NCBI GenBank assembly: GCA_900548225.1
Contig: URJM01000058.1
Location: forward strand, 1-12,872
Direction: 5' to 3'
Source of the DNA: an uncultured bacterium
GTDB taxonomy: Bacteria; Verrucomicrobiota; Lentisphaeria; Oligosphaerales; Oligosphaeraceae
DNA: 12,872 nucleotides
A program made the translations under genes and the position numbers. Positions 6,296-12,187 of this stretch are shown here, one piece after another (the first letter of the stretch is position 1; the number at the start of each line of letters is the position of its first letter). Below the pieces are notes generated by a model, which was not told the DNA's origin, did not search any database, and saw nothing but the letters and a program-made list of their open reading frames with translations.

Positions 6296-6736
6296 ATGAG
6301 ACATCGCGTCGCAACATTCAAGATCAACCGCAGCAGCGCCCACGTGAGGTCACTGCTGGCCAATGCGGTCTGCAGCCTGATTGAGCACAACCAGATCAAG
6401 ACCACGCTGGTCCGCGCCAAGCGCATCCGCCAGTTGGCCGAGCAGATGGTCACTCTTGGCAAGCGCGGAGACCTCCACGCCCGCCGACTGGCCGTCGCCA
6501 AGCTCCACCAGACCGACAAGGTGAAGAAGCTCTTCGACGTCGTCGCCCCTGGATTCAAGAACCGCCAGGGCGGCTACACCCGCATCATCAAGCTCGGGCC
6601 GCGCATCGGAGATGCAGCCGAAATGGCGATCCTCTCCTTCGTCGAGACCGACGAGCAGGTTGCCGCCGCCAATGCGCCAGCCGAAGCCCCCGCCGAAGAG
6701 GCGAAGGCCGAGGCTCCAGCCGCTGACGCGCAGTAG
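6296..6736 (+). CDS. rplQ: 50S ribosomal protein L17
   Basis: L17 is a core large-subunit protein near the exit tunnel. The 146-aa product starts MRHRVATFKINRSSAHVRSL, has the conserved LIEHNQIKTTLVRAKRIRQLAEQMVTLGKRG (28-58), and ends its globular part at GGYTRIIKLGPRIGDAAEMAILSFVE (92-117). A tail of about 28 residues rich in Ala, Glu and Pro follows (APAEAPAEEAKAEAPAADAQ) and is probably disordered. AAGGAG at the end of rpoA serves as ribosome binding site, so the two are likely translationally coupled. It is the last gene of the operon, and a strong terminator begins 15 bp after the stop. Confidence 0.97.
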   Translation: MRHRVATFKINRSSAHVRSLLANAVCSLIEHNQIKTTLVRAKRIRQLAEQMVTLGKRGDLHARRLAVAKLHQTDKVKKLFDVVAPGFKNRQGGYTRIIKLGPRIGDAAEMAILSFVETDEQVAAANAPAEAPAEEAKAEAPAADAQ

Positions 6737-6750
6737 GTTCCTGCCTGGGA

Positions 6751-6787
6751 AGCCGGCCGTTCCGTTCGGGACTGCCGGCTTTTTTTT
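6751..6787 (+). terminator. Rho-independent terminator after rplQ
   Basis: AGCCGGC (6751-6757) pairs with GCCGGCT (6774-6780). An inner GTTCC/GGGAC extension closes a GTTC loop. The stem is followed directly by an unbroken T run ending at 6787. This is a textbook intrinsic terminator at the end of the alpha-type operon. Confidence 0.93.
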
Positions 6788-6843
6788 AGCCCGGGCGGGA
6801 GATTCCCCGCCGACCGATCTTCTACCTATTCCTTGCAGCATAG

Positions 6844-9774
6844 ATGTTTGCGCTTGTCAGCACAACGCCCTTCCCAGACCGCAGGCTGGTCGCAAAGCGA
6901 TATCGCCACGACTGCGGCCTCGAAGTCATCAGCCTCGAGGCGGACGACCCCGAAAACCTCTTCGTGGTCTGCTTCCCGACAGTCCCCGAGGATGACACCG
7001 GCGCCGCGCACATCGTGGAACACTCCGTGCTGGAGGGATCGCGGCGCTTCCCTGTGAAGGACCCATTCGTCTGTCTGCTGAAATCCAGCGTGGCCACCTT
7101 CCTGAACGCCTGCACATACTCCGACAGGACACTCTATCCATTCACCACCTGCTGCCGGCAGGACTACTTCAATCTGCTTGAGGTCTACTGGGACGCGGTC
7201 TTCCACCCGCTCCTCACCCCCGAGCTGTTCAGGCGCGAAGGCTGGCACTACGAAATCCACGGCGAAGGGGACAGGCAGACCCTCACCATCAACGGGATTG
7301 TCCACAACGAGATGTCGGGATACTATTCGAATCCCCTCACCCCGATGGCACGCCTGACGCAGGAGGCGCTCTTCCCCGACACACCGTACCGCTACGATTC
7401 GGGCGGCGTTCCGGAGAAGATTCCCACCCTCACCTACAAGGCATTCAAGGAGTTCCACTCGACCCACTACAATCCCTCCGTGGCAAAGGTCCTCCTCTAC
7501 GGCAATATTCCAACCGAGGAGAAGCTCGAGGTGCTGGAACGGCACCTCCAGGAGGATCTCGCCAGAGGCGCAAGACCGGCGAAGGAATCCACGGTGAACT
7601 CCGCGCCGGCGGTTCCCGCACCCGACGCGCCGGCCGTAAAACGCGCGGGCTTCATTCCCGACCCCGAGACCGCCAGGACAGGCAGGGGCATCGTCGCCGT
7701 CTCATGGCGGCTGGACGAAAGCCGCGACCCACGCCTGGACATCGCCTTCCAGGTGCTGGAGGTCGTCCTGCTGGGAAACTCCGGCGCACCACTCTCAAAG
7801 GCGCTCATCGAGTCGAATGTCGGACTTGCGCCCATAGGCGGCGGCTACGACAACGAGACCAAATACACCAGCTTCACCATCGGAATGCGGGGCGTCGCCC
7901 CCGAAGACTTCCACCGCGTCGAGGAGGTCGCCATGGAGACTCTGCGCGGGTGCGTCAAGAACGGCCTCCCGAAGGAGTACGTGAAGGGCGCCCTCGCCCG
8001 CTTCCAGACCCTCAACCAGTCAATCGGCAAGGACTACATCTACGACATGGTCGAGGACATCATGGGCGCCTGGGTCTACTCCGACGACCCATACTCCCTC
8101 CTGAGGCAGTCCACCGAAATCCCGAGGATGAAGGAGATGCTTGACGAAAACCCGCGGATGCTGGAGGAGCTCATCCAGAAGTGGCTCATCGACAACCCAA
8201 GGCGGGTACGCATCGAAATGGTCCCCGACGCCACGCTCAAGCAACACGAGGACGAGGCACTCGCAAGAAAACTCGCCAGGCGGCTCGGCAACTGGTCGCC
8301 ACGGACAAGGGAACGGGTCAGGCTCCTCCAAAGGCAACTCCAGGAGAGCGCCGAAAGGGAGGACTCGCCTGAGGCACTCGCAACAATCCCCGTACTCCAC
8401 AGAAACGACCTGCCAGAAAAGGCAACCCCAATCCCATACACGGACGGACGATTCCCAAACGGACTGCGGTACAGGCGAAGCAATGGACTCACGGACGGCA
8501 TCAGCCGCATCGAAATCACGCTGGACGCATCCTCAGTGCCACTGAAGGCACTGCGCGCACTGCCATACTTCATCGGATTCCTCGGAACCCTCGGCGTCGA
8601 AGGACGGACATACGACCTGGTCGCATCTGACTGGGCCACAATCGGGGCGGATTTCAGCGTGTCACTCGACACGGGAACTCCACTCGACAGCAAAAACCCG
8701 TCGTCACTGTCACTCGTCATCAAACTCTCCGCACTCGACAGGCACTTCTCCGAGGCAGTCGACCTGCTCGTCAGGCAACTCACGAAAATCGTCTTCTCCG
8801 AACGGAAGAAGATGGACGATGTTCTCAAGGCAATGGACGCAAAGGGGGCGGCTGCGCTCCACACCAGGGCAAACAAGAACATCGCCACCGCACACGCGGC
8901 ATGCTTCATGACGCCGGAGTCAATCTGCGCATGCCTGATGCACGGATTGCCTGGATACGAAATGACACACAAGCTCGCCGGACTCGGGGTGAACGGCATG
9001 GACAGCCTCGCCGAGGAACTCGCGCTCCTGGCAAGGTGGTTCCTGGAAATCCCGGCCGTTGCGGCAGGAGCCGTCACGGGCGACGACGAAGCGTGGAAGG
9101 CAATGGAAAGGCTCGCCGGACTCTGGAAGGCCGCGGACACGCCAATGGACGCAGACCCGCTCTTCCTCCAAATCCCGGGGGAGTTCCACACGGCCTTCGA
9201 TAGGTTCCCACGGTCGGAACGCAGGGAATACCTGCGGGTGGATACGCTGGTCCACACAAATGTCCGCGCATACAGGGCGCCACATAGGGCCGAAGCGGAC
9301 TCGAAGCCATTCGCCGTCGCCGCAAGCATCCTCACCAGCGGATACCTCTGGGACGCAATCCGCGTCAAGGGAGGAGCATACGGAGGAGGAGTCCAGTACA
9401 AGTCCGACAGGTCGCTGGCATTCCTATACTCCCACGACGACCCGCACTGCAAAAAGACATTCAATGCCTTCGATGAAATCGGGGAATACCTGGATAAACA
9501 CCCGTTCACACAGGAAGAGGTGAACCGGACTGTCCTCCAGACACTGGGACCATTCCTGACACCGCTCAGGCCAGACTCGGCAGCGGCATCCTGCAGGGCA
9601 AGCCTCTTCGCAAACGGAGGAAACGAAAGAATGCAGAAGAACTTCGAGGAGTTCCAGGCCGTCACACTGAAACAGGTCCAAAAGGCCGCGGAAATCCTCC
9701 TGTCAAGGGAATACAACGAGTTCGCAATCGGCCCCGCGCCAGCCCCAACAGGAATGAATCTCCTCGAGCTCTAA
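6844..9774 (+). CDS. M16C family zinc metallopeptidase (presequence protease-like)
   Basis: The 976-aa product belongs to the insulinase/pitrilysin superfamily, closest in layout to the M16C presequence protease/Cym1 group, which degrades peptides inside a closed chamber. The inverted zinc motif HIVEH is at 56-60 within GAAHIVEHSVLEGSRRFPVKDPF, and the third ligand is probably Glu156 in NGIVHNEMSGYYSNP. The C-terminal half carries YLWDAIRVKGGAYGGG (about 834-849), with the Arg and Tyr that complete the active site in this family, then YSHDDP. There is no signal peptide, so it is probably cytoplasmic. ATG 6844 directly follows an in-frame TAG (6841-6843) and is the first possible start. No Shine-Dalgarno sequence is seen and the leader must be short, since the rplQ terminator ends 56 bp upstream. 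A Pro/Ala-rich linker (about 249-265) interrupts the N-terminal half. Confidence 0.9.
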   Translation: MFALVSTTPFPDRRLVAKRYRHDCGLEVISLEADDPENLFVVCFPTVPEDDTGAAHIVEHSVLEGSRRFPVKDPFVCLLKSSVATFLNACTYSDRTLYPFTTCCRQDYFNLLEVYWDAVFHPLLTPELFRREGWHYEIHGEGDRQTLTINGIVHNEMSGYYSNPLTPMARLTQEALFPDTPYRYDSGGVPEKIPTLTYKAFKEFHSTHYNPSVAKVLLYGNIPTEEKLEVLERHLQEDLARGARPAKESTVNSAPAVPAPDAPAVKRAGFIPDPETARTGRGIVAVSWRLDESRDPRLDIAFQVLEVVLLGNSGAPLSKALIESNVGLAPIGGGYDNETKYTSFTIGMRGVAPEDFHRVEEVAMETLRGCVKNGLPKEYVKGALARFQTLNQSIGKDYIYDMVEDIMGAWVYSDDPYSLLRQSTEIPRMKEMLDENPRMLEELIQKWLIDNPRRVRIEMVPDATLKQHEDEALARKLARRLGNWSPRTRERVRLLQRQLQESAEREDSPEALATIPVLHRNDLPEKATPIPYTDGRFPNGLRYRRSNGLTDGISRIEITLDASSVPLKALRALPYFIGFLGTLGVEGRTYDLVASDWATIGADFSVSLDTGTPLDSKNPSSLSLVIKLSALDRHFSEAVDLLVRQLTKIVFSERKKMDDVLKAMDAKGAAALHTRANKNIATAHAACFMTPESICACLMHGLPGYEMTHKLAGLGVNGMDSLAEELALLARWFLEIPAVAAGAVTGDDEAWKAMERLAGLWKAADTPMDADPLFLQIPGEFHTAFDRFPRSERREYLRVDTLVHTNVRAYRAPHRAEADSKPFAVAASILTSGYLWDAIRVKGGAYGGGVQYKSDRSLAFLYSHDDPHCKKTFNAFDEIGEYLDKHPFTQEEVNRTVLQTLGPFLTPLRPDSAAASCRASLFANGGNERMQKNFEEFQAVTLKQVQKAAEILLSREYNEFAIGPAPAPTGMNLLEL

Positions 9775-9865
9775 GACGCACAATCCAGGTGCCATATTTC
9801 ATAACTACTTGAATTGCAATAGGTTACATACAACAAACAAAACCAGCCAGACGGACAGAGACGAC

Positions 9866-10570
9866 ATGAAAGAAGACATTATCTACTTCACCAGAAACCC
9901 GCTCTCCCCATGCAGCAGAGCCGTCTATAAGAGAAACGACGTCAAAATCGTCAACCCCGACGACGACTATGCCGAAATCCTCTCGGGGGCACGGGCCGCG
10001 ATTGCGGACGAAGACCCCGAAGGACGCCAGGATTTGATCAAGGCCCTCCTCAAGGAGAAGCTCCCATTCGCCCTGGTCGGGCTCGGCGGCGAAACACACG
10101 AGTCCCTCAAGAGGCTCTGCGCGGCCGCGAAACGACGCCACATCCAGGTCTGCTGGCTTGGCTCCTGGCGCTACGAGTGGGCGATGGCACGGCTGAAGGA
10201 GGTCATCACCAGCGGCGTCCTCGGAGCCATGCAGCAGTTCAAGCTCACAAAGCCCGAAGGACTCGGAATCTTCGAACGCCTCCGCGACGAGGAACTCCTC
10301 AACTGGCTGTCGGCATACGGCAACGACGCGGCGTGCGCCTTCGAGGAAATGCCTGGAGCCCCATACCAGCTCACGGCCATCGGGGCACGGGGAAGCGCAA
10401 CCGCAACAATCCTCGGTGACGGAATGAACGAATTCGCACTGGCACTCTGCGACGAACCACCCCGCGTCGAAACACATCCGTCCGCGCCAATGGAGGCGGA
10501 AATCGGCTACCTGCTCTTCGCGGTTCGCTCCGGACGCCCGTGGACAATGCTCGGCAGAATCCCGAATTAG
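9866..10570 (+). CDS. Unknown protein, possibly a reduced Gfo/Idh/MocA-type oxidoreductase relative
   Basis: A 234-aa product. The start is placed at ATG 9866; a TTG at 9809 would add 19 unlikely residues. No good Shine-Dalgarno sequence is visible. The segment 53-127 (…LIKALLKEKLPFALVGLGGETHESLKRLC…, then GSWRYEWAMARLKEVITSGVLGAMQQFKL) resembles the end of the nucleotide-binding domain of Gfo/Idh/MocA proteins, where 'EKP', 'A...g' and 'R....lkelIdsGxlG' occur in this order. The EKP triad is not present (GLG stands there) and the N-terminal GxGxxG dinucleotide loop is absent. At 234 aa it is about 100 residues shorter than the family. It is therefore likely non-catalytic or not a member at all. 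It lies 91 bp after the peptidase gene and 101 bp before rplM. Confidence 0.5.
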   Translation: MKEDIIYFTRNPLSPCSRAVYKRNDVKIVNPDDDYAEILSGARAAIADEDPEGRQDLIKALLKEKLPFALVGLGGETHESLKRLCAAAKRRHIQVCWLGSWRYEWAMARLKEVITSGVLGAMQQFKLTKPEGLGIFERLRDEELLNWLSAYGNDAACAFEEMPGAPYQLTAIGARGSATATILGDGMNEFALALCDEPPRVETHPSAPMEAEIGYLLFAVRSGRPWTMLGRIPN

Positions 10571-10584
10571 CCCCCCGCAAGGGC

Positions 10585-10612
10585 TTGAAAAAACGCGAAG
10601 TCGCGCTAAATT
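10585..10612 (+). promoter_or_regulatory. Sigma70-type promoter for rplM-rpsI
   Basis: TTGAAA (10585-10590), 16 bp, TAAATT (10607-10612). The spacer contains a small inverted repeat CGCGAAGTCGCG, and the -10/start-site region carries TTAGG-N7-CCTAA (10611-10627), which could be an operator half-site pair or a 5'-terminal hairpin. The predicted leader is about 53 nt and AT-rich. Confidence 0.5.
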
Positions 10613-10671
10613 AGGAGACTCGCCTAAAAAACTGGAATTTTTCTGTAATAACTCATATCGTCTTTCTTAAA

Positions 10672-11118
10672 ATGAAAACCTTTCTCCCCAAGGAAAATGA
10701 GATCGAGCGCAAGTGGTGGATTGTAGACGCCGACCACCAGGTGCTCGGCCGCATGGCCCGCCAGATCGCAATGATTCTGCGCGGCAAGCACAAGGCCATC
10801 TACACCCCGCACCTGGATACCGGCGACTACGTGATCGTCACCAATGCCGAAAAGGTGGTCATGACTGGCCGCAAGTCCACCGACAAGGAATACCAGGACT
10901 TCAGCGGCTGGGTCGGCGGCCTCAAGCGCACCAAGGCAGATGTCATGCGCGAAAAGCATCCCGAGGAAATCATCAAGCGCGCCGTCTGGGGAATGATGCC
11001 CGATGGCAAGCTGGGACGCGCCCAGTTCCGCAAGCTCAAGGTCTACGCGGGCGATATGCCTGAGCACAAGTACGCCGCGCAGGGTCCAGAGCCTCTGACG
11101 CTGAAGAACCAGTTTTAA
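10672..11118 (+). CDS. rplM: 50S ribosomal protein L13
   Basis: L13 is an early-assembly large-subunit protein. The 148-aa product shows RKWWIVDADHQVLGRMA (13-29), the ILRGKHKAIYTPHLDTGDYVIV segment, KVVMTGRKSTDKEY, and the C-terminal KRAVWGMMPDGKLGRAQFRKLKVYAG block. Length is normal (about 142-150). ATG 10672 gives the usual N-terminus, but no Shine-Dalgarno sequence precedes it: the 20 bases before the start are U/A-rich (TCTTTCTTAAA). This contrasts with rpsI and most genes of the rpmJ operon. It pairs with rpsI, 34 bp downstream, as in most bacteria. Confidence 0.97.
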   Translation: MKTFLPKENEIERKWWIVDADHQVLGRMARQIAMILRGKHKAIYTPHLDTGDYVIVTNAEKVVMTGRKSTDKEYQDFSGWVGGLKRTKADVMREKHPEEIIKRAVWGMMPDGKLGRAQFRKLKVYAGDMPEHKYAAQGPEPLTLKNQF

Positions 11119-11152
11119 CAAATCATCCACCCTGTAGGAAAGATAGAACACT

Positions 11153-11551
11153 ATGCCAGAAGCTAGCGATGTGATTCTGACCGTAGGTCGTCGCAAGTGC
11201 GCCAGCGCCCGTGTCCGCATGACCCGTGGCACAGGCAAGATCACTGTGAACCGCCGCGCGTTCAACGACTACTTCACCACCGAGTCCATCCGTGGATTCA
11301 TCCAGCAGCCCCTCGTCCTGACCAGCAAGGCCGGCGAATTCGACATCTACGCAACCGTCAATGGCGGCGGTGAGGTCGGACAGGCCGGAGCGCTGCGCCA
11401 TGGCATCGCCCGCGCGCTCGAGAAGGCCGAAGAGGCTCTCCGCGCGCCTCTCAAGAAGGCCGGAATGCTCACCCGCGACTCCCGCGAGAAGGAACGTAAG
11501 AAGCCAGGTCAGCCTGGAGCACGCAAGCGCTTCCAGTTCAGCAAGCGTTAG
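11153..11551 (+). CDS. rpsI: 30S ribosomal protein S9
   Basis: S9 lies in the head of the small subunit, and its C-terminal tail reaches the P-site tRNA. The 132-aa product shows TVGRRKCASARVRMTRGTGKITVNRR (10-35), VNGGGEVGQAGALRHGIARAL (69-89), LKKAGMLTRDSREKERKKPGQPGARKRFQFSKR at the C-terminus with the invariant terminal Lys-Arg. AGGAA at 11136-11140 lies 12 nt before ATG. Arginine codons are almost all CGC/CGT, as expected for a highly expressed gene. A strong terminator follows 31 bp after the stop. Confidence 0.97.
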   Translation: MPEASDVILTVGRRKCASARVRMTRGTGKITVNRRAFNDYFTTESIRGFIQQPLVLTSKAGEFDIYATVNGGGEVGQAGALRHGIARALEKAEEALRAPLKKAGMLTRDSREKERKKPGQPGARKRFQFSKR

Positions 11552-11582
11552 TCCAGCCAAGACAAGGACTGCGCAAGCAATA

Positions 11583-11626
11583 CCAAAAAGGAACGGGTCG
11601 CCAAATGGCACTCGTTCCTTTTTTGG
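11583..11626 (+). terminator. Rho-independent terminator after rpsI, possibly bidirectional
   Basis: GGAACG (11590-11595) pairs with CGTTCC (11613-11618), with an inner GCC-AAAT-GGC hairpin. The stem is flanked by A5 on the left and T6 on the right, themselves framed by CC and GG. The T run makes it a good terminator on the + strand, and the A run would serve on the - strand. Confidence 0.92.
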
Positions 11627-11685
11627 TTTCTCCCCAACCACCCCGGCAGAAACAAGCGACAACGGAAAGGATTCCCTGGACGCAA

Positions 11686-11880
11686 GCACCTGGAGACAAG
11701 GGTGCCCTGCCATCAGAGGCGCACTTCAAGTCGCCTTCCTGGCATGGAGACGCATGGGGACTCCCTGTCAGCGCAAGGGTCAAAGACCACGCCACATGTC
11801 TGCCATGGCCGCAAACCCACAGTGCCCCACGCGGCAAGGTCAAAAGCTACGCTCCAATGACTTTTATGACCTTCATGCCG
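11686..11880. other. Hairpin-rich gene-free segment between rpsI and argC
   Basis: This is part of a 560-bp stretch (11627-12187) with no convincing gene. It holds several inverted repeats: GCACC/GGTGC (11686-11690 with 11701-11705), GGTC-AAA-GACC inside GCG...CGC (about 11771-11793), GCCGC/GCGGC (11808-11812 with 11831-11835), and CGGC-AAGGTCA (11832-11842) with TGACCTT-CAT-GCCG (11867-11880), an 11-bp stem with a 3-nt bulge. The last two compete for 11832-11835. No promoter is evident at its left edge. It could be a structured RNA or only GC-rich spacer. Confidence 0.25.
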
Positions 11881-11885
11881 TAGGC

Positions 11886-11914
11886 TTGAAATCTGGCGAA
11901 AAGGGGGCTACCTT
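11886..11914 (+). promoter_or_regulatory. Candidate promoter upstream of argC
   Basis: TTGAAA (11886-11891), 17 bp, TACCTT (11909-11914). The -35 matches 5/6 and the -10 only 3/6. The perfect inverted repeat begins at the next base, so the predicted start site (about 11921) falls inside its left arm. If active, argC would have a leader of about 265 nt. Confidence 0.35.
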
Positions 11915-11962
11915 GGGGTGGGCGGTCGGGGGAATTCAATAATTCCCCCGACCGCCCACCCC
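11915..11962. repeat. Perfect 22-bp inverted repeat with 4-nt loop and G-quadruplex motifs
   Basis: The left arm 11915-11936 (beginning GGGGTGGGCGGTCGGGGG) is perfectly complementary to 11941-11962, with the loop CAAT at 11937-11940. Pairing stops at the arm ends apart from a T-G wobble. No T run follows, so it is not a standard intrinsic terminator. The + strand also has a canonical G-quadruplex pattern (G runs at 11903-11907, 11915-11918, 11920-11922, 11928-11932 with loops 7, 1, 5), and the - strand has a second one opposite 11945-11968 (C runs of 5, 3, 4, 3 with loops 5, 1, 3). It could act as operator, RNA hairpin, cruciform or a repeat-family copy. Confidence 0.85.
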
Positions 11963-11983
11963 GTACCCACCATCCGGAGGAAA

Positions 11984-12106
11984 ATGCGCGCGGGCGTACG
12001 CGCGCGTGGAACCCACTGCTTCTTCGGCCGTTTTCCCCCGGCAGAGCCTATGGGGCACCGCATCGCCTGGTCGGATGAAGCCCGCACCGGCGGTGGACTT
12101 GCCTAG
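11984..12106 (+). CDS. Possible 40-aa leader ORF upstream of argC (doubtful)
   Basis: An ORF from ATG 11984 to TAG 12106 encodes 40 residues starting MRAGVRARGTHCFFGRFPPA. GGAGG at 11976-11980 lies only 3 nt before the ATG, which is closer than usual. It has six arginines (R2, R6, R8, R16, R26, R34) and precedes the arginine gene argC, so an attenuation peptide can be imagined, but arginine is also common by chance in GC-rich DNA. Its first codons form a GC hairpin (GCGCGCG 11986-11992 with CGCGCGC 11999-12005, extended by two pairs). No homologue is recognised. Confidence 0.15.
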   Translation: MRAGVRARGTHCFFGRFPPAEPMGHRIAWSDEARTGGGLA

Positions 12107-12126
12107 GTTGCTGGCACCGCATCGCC
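12054..12126 (+). repeat. 14-bp direct repeat upstream of argC
   Basis: GGCACCGCATCGCC occurs at 12054-12067 and again at 12113-12126, 59 bp apart (start to start), about 60-135 bp before argC. The spacing is close to 5.6 helical turns. It may be a pair of regulator sites or chance in GC-rich DNA. It does not resemble the AT-rich ARG box of E. coli or Bacillus. Confidence 0.4.
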
Positions 12127-12138
12127 CGTTCTGCAACG

Positions 12139-12187
12139 CAATACTTCCCTTTCCTTTTCCACCCACCCAACCTTCCCTTTCACCACA
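12139..12187 (+). promoter_or_regulatory. G-free pyrimidine-rich tract before argC
   Basis: No G occurs from 12139 to 12189, and most bases are C or T (CTTCCCTTTCCTTTTCC and CCTTCCCTTTC blocks). It occupies the place of a Shine-Dalgarno sequence, which is absent. Such unstructured tracts can act as ribosomal protein S1 binding or initiation-enhancing regions, or as a rho loading site when C-rich. The function is inferred. Confidence 0.45.

Noticed and set aside
8076..9716. Long antisense open frame (546 codons, - strand) over the M16 peptidase gene
   Set aside because: No recognisable domains, Ser-rich composition, and full overlap with a clear M16C protein.
11605..11883. 92-codon + strand ORF in the rpsI-argC gap
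   Set aside because: Its ATG lies in the loop of the rpsI terminator, no ribosome binding site is present, and the product shows no family features.
11936..12166. 76-codon - strand ORF over the palindrome
   Set aside because: Gly/Ala/Arg-rich product without a ribosome binding site; its end falls inside the inverted repeat.
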